Positions 6,122 to 13,526 are shown, counted from the first letter of the stretch. The stretch: 13,842 nt of DNA from Rubrivivax sp. (GCA_030693565.1 JAUYAJ010000336.1:1-13842); one strand, 5' to 3'. The notes: generated by a model from the sequence alone, not told the origin. A program made the numbers and translations.

Positions 6122-7876
6122 ATGACTCCATCCGACCGCCCCGATCCTGCTGCCGCCGCCCAAGGCATGTCCAAGGGGCTGACGCAGTACGGCGACGCTG
6201 GCTTCTCGCTGTTCCTGCGCAAGGCCTTCATCAAAGGCGCGGGTTACACCGACGCTGCGCTGGACAAGCCGGTGATCGCCATCACCAACACCGGCAGCGC
6301 CTACAACCCCTGCCACGGCAACGCGCCGCAGCTGATCGAGGCCGTCAAGCGCGGCGTCATGCTGGCCGGCGGCTTGCCGATGGACTTCCCGACGATCTCG
6401 ATCCACGAGAGTTTCGCCCAGCCCACCAGCATGCTGACGCGCAACCTGATGTCGATGGACACCGAGGAGATGATCCGCGCCCAGCCGATGGACGCGGTGG
6501 TGCTCATCGGCGGCTGCGACAAGACGGTGCCGGCGCAGCTGATGGGCGCGGCGTCGGCCGGCATCCCGGCGATCCAGCTCGTCACCGGGTCGATGCTGAC
6601 CGGTTCGCACCGCGGCGAACGCGTCGGTGCCTGCACCGACTGCCGGCGCTACTGGGGGCGCTTTCGGGCCGGCGAGATCGACGCCGACGAGATCGCCGAC
6701 GTCAACGACCAGCTCGTCGCCAGCGTGGGCACTTGTTCGGTGATGGGCACGGCCAGCACGATGGCCTGCATTGCCGAGGCGCTGGGCATGACGGTGCCCG
6801 GCGGCGCCACGCCGCCGGCGGTGACGGCCGACCGCATCCGCGTCGCCGAGCGCACCGGCACCCAGGCGGTGGCGATGGCGCGCGCGCGCCTGACGATCGA
6901 CCAGGTGCTCAGCGCCAAGGCCTTCGAAAACGCGATGCGCGTGCTGCTGGCGATCGGCGGTTCGACCAACGCCGTCGTCCACCTGACGGCGATCGCCGGC
7001 CGCATGGGTTTCGAGGTCGACCTCAAGGCGCTCGACCGCCTGGGCCGCGAGACGCCGGTGCTGCTCGACCTCAAGCCCTCGGGTCAGTTCTACATGGAAG
7101 ACTTCCACCGCGCCGGTGGCATGGCCACGCTGCTGCGCGAGCTCAAGCCCTGGCTGCACCTGGACGCGATGACGGTCACCGGCCGCACGCTGGGCCAGGA
7201 GATGGCCGAGCACCCGCCGGCCTTCGCGCAAAACGTGGTGCGCCCGGCATCGAACCCGATCTACGCCCAGGGCGGCATCGCCGTGCTGTGGGGCAACCTG
7301 GCGCCGGGCGGCGCGATCATCAAGCAGTCGGCCGCCGACCCCGCGCTGATGGAGCACGAAGGCCGGGCCGTCGTCTTCGACAACCTGCAAGACATGGTCG
7401 AACGCATCGACAGCGCCGATCTGGACGTCGAGGCCGACGACATCATCGTGCTGAAGAACATCGGCCCGAAAGGCGCGCCGGGCATGCCCGAGGCGGGCTA
7501 CATCCCGATCCCGCTGAAGCTTGCGCGGCGCGGCGTGAAAGACATGGTGCGCATCTCCGACGGCCGCATGAGCGGCACCGCGGCCGGCAGCATCGTGCTG
7601 CACGTGACGCCTGAAGCAGCGGTCGGCGGCCCGCTGGCGCAGGCGCGCAGCGGCGACCGCATCCGGCTCTCGGTGGCCGCGCGCTCGCTCGATCTGCTGG
7701 TGAGCGACGAGGAACTGGCGCGCCGGCAGGCCGTGGCGCCGGTGCGCGAGCCGACCGCCGATCGCGGCTACCGCAAGCTCTACCTGCAGACGGTGACGCA
7801 GGCCGACCAGGGCGCGGACTTCGACTTCCTGCGTGCGGCGGCGATGCGCGGCAAGGTGCCGCCAGAGCGGGCCTGA
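6122..7876 (+). CDS. IlvD/Edd family dehydratase, sugar-acid type (Fe-S)
   Basis: This 584-residue protein belongs to the IlvD/Edd family of iron-sulfur dehydratases, which convert dihydroxy or polyhydroxy acids to 2-keto acids. The three expected cluster cysteines are visible: Cys64 (YNPCHGN), Cys132 (GGCDKT) and Cys205 (VGTCSVMGT). Their spacing of 68 and 73 residues agrees with my recollection of the [2Fe-2S] arabinonate dehydratase of Rhizobium. Lys134 in CDK would be the metal-binding lysine, and the SDGRMSGTAAG loop contains the likely catalytic Ser484. Further marks are MGTASTMACIAEALGM, LAIGGSTNAVVHL, NIGPKGAPGMPE and PIYAQGGIAVLWGNLAPGGA. The N-terminal GLTQYGDAGFSLFLRKAF is typical of a catabolic clade, not biosynthetic IlvD. 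An internal ATG at 6167 is an alternative start. With the preceding Bug protein it probably works on an imported sugar acid; the exact substrate is not determined. Confidence 0.9.
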   Translation: MTPSDRPDPAAAAQGMSKGLTQYGDAGFSLFLRKAFIKGAGYTDAALDKPVIAITNTGSAYNPCHGNAPQLIEAVKRGVMLAGGLPMDFPTISIHESFAQPTSMLTRNLMSMDTEEMIRAQPMDAVVLIGGCDKTVPAQLMGAASAGIPAIQLVTGSMLTGSHRGERVGACTDCRRYWGRFRAGEIDADEIADVNDQLVASVGTCSVMGTASTMACIAEALGMTVPGGATPPAVTADRIRVAERTGTQAVAMARARLTIDQVLSAKAFENAMRVLLAIGGSTNAVVHLTAIAGRMGFEVDLKALDRLGRETPVLLDLKPSGQFYMEDFHRAGGMATLLRELKPWLHLDAMTVTGRTLGQEMAEHPPAFAQNVVRPASNPIYAQGGIAVLWGNLAPGGAIIKQSAADPALMEHEGRAVVFDNLQDMVERIDSADLDVEADDIIVLKNIGPKGAPGMPEAGYIPIPLKLARRGVKDMVRISDGRMSGTAAGSIVLHVTPEAAVGGPLAQARSGDRIRLSVAARSLDLLVSDEELARRQAVAPVREPTADRGYRKLYLQTVTQADQGADFDFLRAAAMRGKVPPERA

Positions 7877-8069
7877 GGGCGGGCGGCCGGTCGCAGCCGC
7901 AGCAAAAGCAACCCCAGCCCGTTCTGCGCGTCGGCCCAGCAAGCTGGCAGCACGACGGCGCCGGCGCTCCAGCTGAAAGTGGCGGCCTGGCTGGCCAGCC
8001 TCGGCGGCAGCGGCGCGGCACATCCGTTCGGATGCCCCCGCCGCTGCGATTGCGCGGCATCATCGGCGC

Positions 8070-9833
8070 ATGCGCTGGGACCGCCTGCTGCCCGAGCCTG
8101 CCGACGAACGCATCCGCCTGGCGATGCTGCGGCAGTTCTTCGACCACAGCTTGTTCAGCCTGATCTCGGCCGTGCTGCTGGTGGTGTTGCACATCGCCTA
8201 TGCCTGGGACGACGTGGCAGGTGCCTGGTTGGCGGCCTGGGTGCTGGCCTTTGCCAGCTTGATCGCGGTGCGCGCCGGCTGGCGCCGCAGCGTGCTGGCG
8301 CTGGCGCCGGCCGCACTGGTGGTGCAACAGGGCAGCTGGCGTCAGCGCGCCATTCTGGGCAGCGGCGTCACCGGCGTGTTGTGGGCGCTGGCGATGGGGA
8401 TGGTGTTCGACCCAGCCCGACCGTCCTCCACCATGTATTGCGCGATGCTGACCTGCATCACCACCGTGGCCAGCATCAGCGTGATGGCGCCGCTGCCGCG
8501 TGCCTTTGTGGCGCTGGTGCTGCCGATCGTGCTGACGCTGCTGGCGTTGTTCCTCCAGGTCGGGCTGGCCGCCGAGCTGTACTACTCGTTCATCCTGCTG
8601 GCCGGCCTGGCGATGGCGATGGCGCTCCAGGTGCGGCACACGCGCTTGCTCTACGACAGCCACGCGATGCGCTACGAGCGCGAAGGCCTGTTGGCACAAG
8701 CCGATGGCGCGCGCGCTGCGCAGACCCGCTTCCTCGCCGCCGCCAGCCACGATCTGCGTCAGCCTGTGCACGCGCTGGGGCTGCTGGCGGCGCAGGTCAA
8801 GGTCGATCTGCAGCGCGGCGGCAGCAACGTGGCGGCCACGGCCTCGCAGCTGGAGGCGATGGCGCAGACGCTGGACGGGCTGGTCGACGCTTTGCTCGAC
8901 GTGTCGCGGCTCGACGGCAGCGCGATCCAGCCGCGGCCCGCGCCGATGCCGCTGGCGGCCTTGTTCGACCGCCTGGCACGCGAATTTGCCGTGCTGGCCG
9001 ACGAGCGTGGGCTGCAATGGCGGCTGCGGCCCACCGACCTGTGGGTGAACAGCGACGCCGAACTGCTCGAGCGCATGCTGCGCAACCTGCTGGTCAACGC
9101 CTTGCGCTACACGCCCCGCGGCGGCGTGCTGCTGGCGGCCCGGCGGCGCGGCGCGCGGGTGGCGCTGTCGGTGTGGGACAGCGGCGTCGGCATCGCGCCC
9201 GAGCACCAGTCGCGCGTGTTCGACGAATTCGTCCAGTTGCACAACCCGGGGCGCGACCGCCGGCTCGGCCATGGCCTGGGTCTGGCCATCGTGGCGCGGC
9301 TGTCGCGCCTGCTCGAGCACCCGGTGTCACTGCGCAGCCGGCTCGGGCGCGGCAGCTGCTTCACGATCGAGCTGCCGCTGGCGGCGCCGCAACGGGTGCC
9401 GGCGAGTGCGCCAGCGCCGGCCTTCGAGCTGCCGCTGAGCGGACTGGCCGTGGCCCTGGTCGAAGACGATGAGGCCGTGCGCGAGGTCAGCGTCGCGCTG
9501 ATGCGCAGCTGGGGCTGCCGGGTCTGGGCCGCCGCTGCGCTGGCACCGCTGCTGGCGCAATTGCAGGCCGACGGCGTCACGCTGGACCGCATCATCAGCG
9601 ACTGGCGGCTGGCGCAGGAAAACGGCTTGGACGCCATCACTGGCTTGCGCGGCTGGGCGGGCAGCGAACTGCCGGCGCTGCTGATCAGCGGTGAAACCCT
9701 GCCGCACGACTTGCCCTTGCTCGGCCAGCGCATCACCGCCGTGCGCAAGCCATTGCCGGCGACGGCGCTGCGCGCCTGGCTCAGCGCACCGGCGCCGTCG
9801 CGGGCTTCAGGTGTAGCCGCTGGCGGCCTGTAG
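8070..9833 (+). CDS. Hybrid sensor histidine kinase/response regulator with six-TM N-terminus
   Basis: This 587-residue membrane kinase has about six predicted transmembrane helices (near residues 28-46, 51-68, 95-113, 120-141, 145-165, 170-187) and no recognisable periplasmic sensor domain, so it probably senses within or near the membrane. A short linker leads to the H-box AAASHDLRQPVHALGLLA with phosphoacceptor His227. The ATPase domain follows: N-box NLLVNALRYTPRGG (Asn343), G1 DSGVGIAPE (Asp370), F-box VFDEFVQL and G2 LGHGLGLAI. A C-terminal receiver (about 460-575) has acid pair Asp466/467, phosphoacceptor Asp511 (IISDWRL) and Lys560 (VRKPLP), all intact. Phosphate could go from His227 to Asp511 or to a separate regulator. 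The LuxR-type regulator encoded convergently, with a 27-bp overlap, is the obvious partner. The signal is unknown. ATG 8070 has no strong ribosome site nearby. Confidence 0.9.
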   Translation: MRWDRLLPEPADERIRLAMLRQFFDHSLFSLISAVLLVVLHIAYAWDDVAGAWLAAWVLAFASLIAVRAGWRRSVLALAPAALVVQQGSWRQRAILGSGVTGVLWALAMGMVFDPARPSSTMYCAMLTCITTVASISVMAPLPRAFVALVLPIVLTLLALFLQVGLAAELYYSFILLAGLAMAMALQVRHTRLLYDSHAMRYEREGLLAQADGARAAQTRFLAAASHDLRQPVHALGLLAAQVKVDLQRGGSNVAATASQLEAMAQTLDGLVDALLDVSRLDGSAIQPRPAPMPLAALFDRLAREFAVLADERGLQWRLRPTDLWVNSDAELLERMLRNLLVNALRYTPRGGVLLAARRRGARVALSVWDSGVGIAPEHQSRVFDEFVQLHNPGRDRRLGHGLGLAIVARLSRLLEHPVSLRSRLGRGSCFTIELPLAAPQRVPASAPAPAFELPLSGLAVALVEDDEAVREVSVALMRSWGCRVWAAAALAPLLAQLQADGVTLDRIISDWRLAQENGLDAITGLRGWAGSELPALLISGETLPHDLPLLGQRITAVRKPLPATALRAWLSAPAPSRASGVAAGGL

Positions 9834-10454
9834 GTGGGCGCGCCCGGCCACCGCGGCCTGGGCCCGGTTGCGCACCTTCAGCACGCGGAAGATCGTCACC
9901 AGGTGCGCCTTCACGGTCGGTTCGGCCAACCCGAGTGCGCGCGCGATCTCCTTGTTGCTCAGGCCGATGATGAGCTGGCGCAGCACGTCGAGCTGGCGTG
10001 GGCTCAGGCATTCGGCCGCGGCGGCGCGCTGGCACAGCAGCGCCGGCGGCAGGTAGCAGCCGCCTTGAAGAATCAGCGCCAGCGCGCTGGCCAGAACGCG
10101 GCTGTCCGCCGACTTGGGCAGCCAGCCGGCAGCGCCTTCGCGCAAGGCCTGGGCGGCGAGCGCGACCTCGCCATCGGCGGAGATCATCGCCACCGGCAAC
10201 AGCGGATGCTGCACGCGCAGGCAGCGCAGACCGAGCAAGGGCGTGGTGTCGGGCACGTCGGCCAGGTGCAGGTCCAGCACCACCAGGCCGATGTCGGGTC
10301 GCGCTGCCAGCGCGGCCTGCGTCTGTGCCAGCGTGGCCGCTTCGCTGACTTCGACGCCGGGCTGCACCTGGTGCAGCAATTGAACCAGGCCCAGGCGAAC
10401 GACGGCGTGGTCATCCACCACGAGCACATGGGCGACTGAGGTCGAGGCATCCAT
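9807..10454 (-). CDS. LuxR/NarL-family response regulator transcription factor
   Basis: This 215-residue two-domain regulator begins with a receiver: acid pair Asp14/Asp15 (VLVVDDHAVVRLGL), phosphoacceptor Asp61 (VVLDLHLAD), and Lys114 (GWLPKSADS). The C-terminal helix-turn-helix of the LuxR/GerE type runs from about residue 150: LSPRQLDVLRQLIIGLSNKEIA followed by EPTVKAHLVTIFRVLKVRNRAQA, all characteristic. ATG at 10454 is chosen because the receiver fold starts within ten residues. The frame stays open upstream to 10808 antisense to the LysR gene, but that extension has no conserved content. The gene is convergent with the hybrid kinase and their 3' ends overlap (9807-9833). It most likely receives phosphate from that kinase (inference from adjacency). 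Target genes are unknown. Confidence 0.93.
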   Translation of the reverse strand: MDASTSVAHVLVVDDHAVVRLGLVQLLHQVQPGVEVSEAATLAQTQAALAARPDIGLVVLDLHLADVPDTTPLLGLRCLRVQHPLLPVAMISADGEVALAAQALREGAAGWLPKSADSRVLASALALILQGGCYLPPALLCQRAAAAECLSPRQLDVLRQLIIGLSNKEIARALGLAEPTVKAHLVTIFRVLKVRNRAQAAVAGRAHLQAASGYT

Positions 10455-10565
10455 CGGCGCCGATTGTTGTCCGCGGCGTGCGGAAAGACGAGACCCCAAG
10501 GCCCCTGGGCGAAGGCTTGGGTGGGCGGTGATCAACGAAAGCCGTGCGAGCCGCCGCCGCGCGCC

Positions 10566-10587
10566 TTCAATCGATAATGAATTTTTC
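10566..10587. promoter_or_regulatory. AT-rich inverted-repeat site in the response regulator/LysR divergent spacer
   Basis: The spacer between the divergent regulator genes (10455-10596) is GC-rich except for an AT-rich patch. It contains TTCA (10566-10569) and TGAA (10578-10581), an inverted pair around ATCGATAA, followed by a T-run. LysR-family regulators often bind an AT-rich interrupted dyad next to their own gene (family knowledge), so this is a candidate autoregulatory operator. GATAAT within it (10573-10578) could also serve as a -10 element, but I see no matching -35. The rest of the spacer shows nothing else I can support. Confidence 0.3.
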
Positions 10588-10596
10588 TTCCGCACG

Positions 10597-11481
10597 ATGG
10601 ACACCCGGTTTCTGCAAAGCTTTGTCATGGTCGTCGACTGCGGCTCGCTCGCCGAAGCGGCGCGCCGGCTCGACCTCACACCGGCCGCCGTGGCCGCGCG
10701 CGTGAAGGCGCTGGAAGGTGATCTCGGCGCCAGCCTGGTGCGCCGCGCCGGGCGCACCGTCAAGGCCACCGAGGCCGGCATGAAGATCCTGGACGCGGCG
10801 CGCGGCATCCTGCGCGACGTGCGCGACCTGAACGCGATTGCCTACGGCGACTTGCCGCTGGGCGAGTTGCGGCTCGGCGTGTCGGCGTCGGCGCTGACCG
10901 GCGTCATGCCGCCGATCCTGCGCCGGCTGTATGACCAGCATCCCAAGCTGGCGGTCTTCATCGAGCCGGGGTCGTCGAGCCACCTGTACCACCAGGTGAG
11001 CAGCGGCGCGCTCGACGCCGCGGTCATCGTCGAGCCGCAGTTCACGCTGCCCAAGCCGCTGGAATGGCGGGTGCTGGTCGAAGAGCCGCTGTGCGTGCTG
11101 GCGCCGGCCGCGATGGCCGGGCGCGACGCGCTCGAGCTGCTGGCGAGCGAGCCGCTGATCCGCTACGACCGTGCGATGTGGGGCGGGCGGCTCGCCGATC
11201 AGTACCTGCGCGAGCACCAGATCCGGCCGCGCGAGCGCATCGAGATCGACGCCTTGAACGCGATCGCGGTGTTCGTCGACCAGGGCCTGGGCGTGTCGCT
11301 GGTGCCCGACTGGACGCCGCCCTGGCCCGAAGGCCTGCAGATTGTTCGCCTGCCTTTGCCCCCGCCGGTGCCGGTGCGGCGCATGGGGCTGGTCTGGACC
11401 TCGCAAGGCCCGCGCGCTGCGCTGGCGCGCGCCTTGTTGCACGAGGCCCAGCAGGTCTGGGGCTCGCCGGGGGGCGATTGA
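10597..11481 (+). CDS. LysR-family transcriptional regulator
   Basis: This 294-residue protein has the standard LysR length. The N-terminal winged helix-turn-helix spans about residues 3-60: FLQSFVMVVDCGSLAEAARR, LDLTPAAVAARVKALEGDLG and the wing SLVRRAGRTVKATEAG. The effector-binding domain begins near residue 90 (LGELRLGVSASALTGVMPPIL) and includes GALDAAVIVEPQF, EEPLCVLAP, and the late VDQGLGVSLVPDW block typical of the family. ATG 10597 is chosen because the DNA-binding domain starts there; in-frame codons upstream add basic non-conserved sequence and overlap the promoter region. It is divergent from the LuxR-type regulator and convergent, with a 16-bp gap, on the lytic-enzyme gene, so its regulon cannot be guessed from position alone. 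The effector is unknown. Confidence 0.92.
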   Translation: MDTRFLQSFVMVVDCGSLAEAARRLDLTPAAVAARVKALEGDLGASLVRRAGRTVKATEAGMKILDAARGILRDVRDLNAIAYGDLPLGELRLGVSASALTGVMPPILRRLYDQHPKLAVFIEPGSSSHLYHQVSSGALDAAVIVEPQFTLPKPLEWRVLVEEPLCVLAPAAMAGRDALELLASEPLIRYDRAMWGGRLADQYLREHQIRPRERIEIDALNAIAVFVDQGLGVSLVPDWTPPWPEGLQIVRLPLPPPVPVRRMGLVWTSQGPRAALARALLHEAQQVWGSPGGD

Positions 11482-11497
11482 GGCCCGCGCGGCGGCG

Positions 11498-12295
11498 TCA
11501 TGCCAGCAAGCTGTCGCCGATCTTGTAGGCGTCGGTGAAGCGGTCCAGCCCGTGCACGCCGCCGTTGACCAGCCGGCGCGCCGCCTGCAGGTTGCCGTGC
11601 AGCAGCGCATCCTTGATCTGCAGTTCGCGTTCGGCCAGGAACAGGCTCAGCAAGTCGGCTGCCACCCGCGACGCGTTGGCCAGCTCGGGCGTGGCCTCCA
11701 GGTCCAGCGGGGGGTTCAGCCGTGGCCCGTACTTGTTGTAGTTGAAGCGCCCGGTGAGCTGGATGAAACCGCGGCCGCGGTAGCGCTCGCCGTCCGGGGC
11801 GCCGCGGTGGCCGAGGTCGCGCCGGTTGTCGTAGAGGTCGAATGGATGACCCGCGGGCGAGGTGTTGAACTTCGAGCGGCCTTCGCTGACCGGCAGGAAG
11901 GATTCAGTCTCGGCGCGGATCGACGCGATCGCCATCAGCGTCATCACGCGGTGGCCGATGCCCAAGGCGCGCAGCGAGTCCAGCACCACGGGCAGATTGG
12001 CCTTGATGTTGGCCAGCGGCGTCGCCGGGCACATCCGGCTCGCCACCTGCACCGTCATCTCGGCGCCGACGTCGGGCAGTGCCGGCGATGCGACCAGGCC
12101 CAACTGCGCCAGCGTGCGCGGCCCGGCGACGCCGTCGGCGAGCAGGCCTTCGCTGCGCTGGAAGGCGATCAGCGCGGCTTCGGTGCCGCCGCCGAACTCG
12201 CCGTCGATCACACCCGGATTGAAGCCCCGCCCAGCGAGCGCGCGCTGCAAGGCCTTGACCGCCGCCCCCTTGTCACCGTTGCGCAATGTGCTCAT
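11498..12295 (-). CDS. Peptidoglycan-binding / GH19-type lytic enzyme (chitinase-like endolysin fold)
   Basis: This 265-residue protein has two parts. The N-terminal peptidoglycan-binding domain (about 3-67) has the family pattern: RNGDKGAAVKALQRALAGRG, IDGEFGGGTEAALIAFQ and DGVAGPRTLAQLGL. The C-terminal domain resembles glycoside hydrolase family 19 chitinase/lysozyme proteins, with a probable catalytic Glu129 in IRAETESF, the DLYDNRRDLGHRG segment, and the strongly conserved RYRGRGFIQLTGRFNYNKYG block (171-190). It should cleave peptidoglycan or a related glycan. No signal peptide or membrane anchor is visible, so it needs lysis, a holin, or an injection system to reach its substrate. Translation is coupled to the upstream small gene by an ATGA overlap and has its own good ribosome site, AGGAG at 12303-12307 (complement). 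It ends the minus-strand operon. Phage endolysin remnant and secretion-system effector are both possible. Confidence 0.85.
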   Translation of the reverse strand: MSTLRNGDKGAAVKALQRALAGRGFNPGVIDGEFGGGTEAALIAFQRSEGLLADGVAGPRTLAQLGLVASPALPDVGAEMTVQVASRMCPATPLANIKANLPVVLDSLRALGIGHRVMTLMAIASIRAETESFLPVSEGRSKFNTSPAGHPFDLYDNRRDLGHRGAPDGERYRGRGFIQLTGRFNYNKYGPRLNPPLDLEATPELANASRVAADLLSLFLAERELQIKDALLHGNLQAARRLVNGGVHGLDRFTDAYKIGDSLLA

Positions 12296-12588
12296 GTCGG
12301 CTCTCCTGACGTGGCGCGTGACATCGACACCGCCAGGTCACGGTTGCCGACCAGCACGACGCCGGACCAAACGGGCGCGGCCGCCGCCGTGCCGCTGCCG
12401 ATTTCCGTGAAGTCCGGCGAGCCGGGTGGTGCGGCTTGGGGCGCGAAGGCCGCCAGGTTGATGCGCTGGCCGTCCAGCGAACCGACGCGGTTGCCGGTGA
12501 AGGCGGCGCCGTCGGCTTCGGCCGCGCGGATGCGAGCCTGGAACGCGGCCAGGCTGTCGCAGACGATCTGGATCAGGTAAGGGCTCAT
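12292..12588 (-). CDS. Hypothetical protein, 98 residues
   Basis: I do not recognise this family. The protein starts MSPYLIQIVCDSLAAFQARI, followed by a short charged helix-like stretch (RAAEADGAAF). It continues with a Gly/Ala/Pro-rich middle and ends with a hydrophobic strand-like segment (VWSGVVLVGNRDLAVSMS). No signal peptide, clear transmembrane helix or Cys/His metal site is seen. ATG 12588 has GGAG ten bases upstream (12599-12602, complement). An alternative TTG at 12630 overlaps the stop of the preceding gene and would add 14 residues. The ATGA overlap with the lytic enzyme gene means the two are translated together, so it may be a partner, adaptor or immunity protein of that enzyme. 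That is inference from position only. Confidence 0.7.
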   Translation of the reverse strand: MSPYLIQIVCDSLAAFQARIRAAEADGAAFTGNRVGSLDGQRINLAAFAPQAAPPGSPDFTEIGSGTAAAAPVWSGVVLVGNRDLAVSMSRATSGEPT

Positions 12589-12626
12589 GGCGGGGGGTCT
12601 CCGGGGTTGCTGCTCGGGGCAGAAGC

Positions 12627-13526
12627 TCAAACCGGCGGCAGCGCGGCCCAGGCCGGCGCCAGACCGTTGCTGTGGACGACGGCGATGCGCTGGTCGCCTA
12701 CGCCAACGCCAACGCCAACGCCAACAGCCAGCCCTTGAACCGGTGCCAGGGTGTCGATCAATTGCGGCGCTGCGTCAGGCTGTGCGGGGTCGAGTGCGGC
12801 CAGACGGCCGTCGGTGTCGACGGCCCAGACGCGCTCGCCGTCGGCGTCCAGCGCGGCGTCGATCCAGCGGCCGCTCCAGCGCGCCAACAGCTGCCAGTCG
12901 GCGCAGCCGATCAGCGTCAGGCGGCCGTATTCGACGATCAGCAAGCGCGCGTCGCCGGCGCTGAGATCCAGGCGCAGCGCCGGCGTCGGGTTGTCCAGCC
13001 GCTGCAGCAGCCGGCCTTGCCAGTCGTGCACGCTGGCGCGGGCGTGGCCGAGGATGGCCAGGCGTTCGCCCAGGCCGGCGCTGTCGGCGACCGCCTGGCC
13101 ATCGGCCAGCGCGGCAAGCACCTGGCCGCCTGCACCGAGCAGCAGGCTGCGCGCGTGGGGCTGCGGGCCGGTCAGCAACACGCTGACCAGCAGCATGTCG
13201 CCGGCCGGGTTCCAGGCGAAGGCGCGTGGCACCCAGGCGCCGGGCGTGGAGTCGGGCAGGCCGGCGCCGATGTCGATGCGCTGCGCGCCGGCGCCGACGC
13301 GGTGGCGTTCGATGCGGCTGTTGCCCCAGCAGACATGGCTGGGCGTGATGCGCGGCCAACCGGGCTGGCGGCTGGCGCTGGCCACGGCCGGCCAGGCGCT
13401 GTCGCCCTGCCAGACCTGCAACCGGTCGAGTGTGGCCAGCGCGAGCAGCTCACCGTCGATCGCCAGCAACCCGGCGCCTGCAGCGGGCAGCAGCTGCCAT
13501 TCCAGCGCGGCGTGGTGGATGCTCAT
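12627..13526 (-). CDS. Beta-propeller-like (WD40/YVTN-type) repeat protein
   Basis: This 299-residue protein is built of repeating units of about 40 residues that alternate strand-like hydrophobic stretches with Asp/Gly turns. Examples are LLALATLDRLQVWQGD, FAWNPAGDMLLVSVLL, RLAILGHARASVHDWQGRLL, DARLLIVEYGRLTLIG, and DAALDADGERVWAVDTDGRLAALDP. This is the look of a six- or seven-bladed beta-propeller, although the blades are divergent and no canonical GH...WD pairs are clear. No signal peptide is visible. Near the C-terminus five Val-Gly dipeptides in a row (residues 268-277) are encoded by a GTTGGC repeat. The start overlaps the stop of the upstream gene (ATGA), so translation is coupled. 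Propellers usually serve as protein-interaction platforms; here it could scaffold the lytic enzyme or part of a larger machine. The specific function is unknown. Confidence 0.72.
   Translation of the reverse strand: MSIHHAALEWQLLPAAGAGLLAIDGELLALATLDRLQVWQGDSAWPAVASASRQPGWPRITPSHVCWGNSRIERHRVGAGAQRIDIGAGLPDSTPGAWVPRAFAWNPAGDMLLVSVLLTGPQPHARSLLLGAGGQVLAALADGQAVADSAGLGERLAILGHARASVHDWQGRLLQRLDNPTPALRLDLSAGDARLLIVEYGRLTLIGCADWQLLARWSGRWIDAALDADGERVWAVDTDGRLAALDPAQPDAAPQLIDTLAPVQGLAVGVGVGVGVGDQRIAVVHSNGLAPAWAALPPV
12696..12725. repeat. Hexanucleotide tandem repeat GCCAAC x4 plus one variant copy
   Basis: Four perfect copies of GCCAAC (12702-12725) are preceded by one variant copy, GCCTAC (12696-12701). 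On the coding strand of the propeller gene this is GTTGGC x4 then GTAGGC, encoding (Val-Gly)5. Because the unit is six bases, copy-number change would lengthen or shorten the protein by two residues without shifting the frame. Confidence 0.9.

Noticed and set aside
8021..8034. Small inverted repeat CATCC-GTTC-GGATG upstream of the kinase
   Set aside because: The stem is only five base pairs with no extension and no linked promoter motif; it is likely chance.
3102..9320. Series of long minus-strand open frames (3102-4832, 4528-6234, 6050-8023, 7443-9320)
   Set aside because: All lie opposite well-identified genes, have low-complexity composition and overlap each other; they are shadows of high GC content.
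10455..10808. N-terminal extension of the LuxR-type regulator to 10808
   Set aside because: The extra 118 residues run antisense into the LysR gene and show no conserved content; the receiver begins right after the ATG at 10454.
11482..11497. Possible bidirectional terminator between the convergent LysR and lytic-enzyme genes
   Set aside because: The gap is only 16 bp, with no convincing hairpin or T-tract.
11498..12295. Prophage remnant ending in an endolysin
   Set aside because: The lytic enzyme alone is compatible, but no holin, spanin, tail, integrase or attachment site is visible, so a prophage cannot be claimed from this window.
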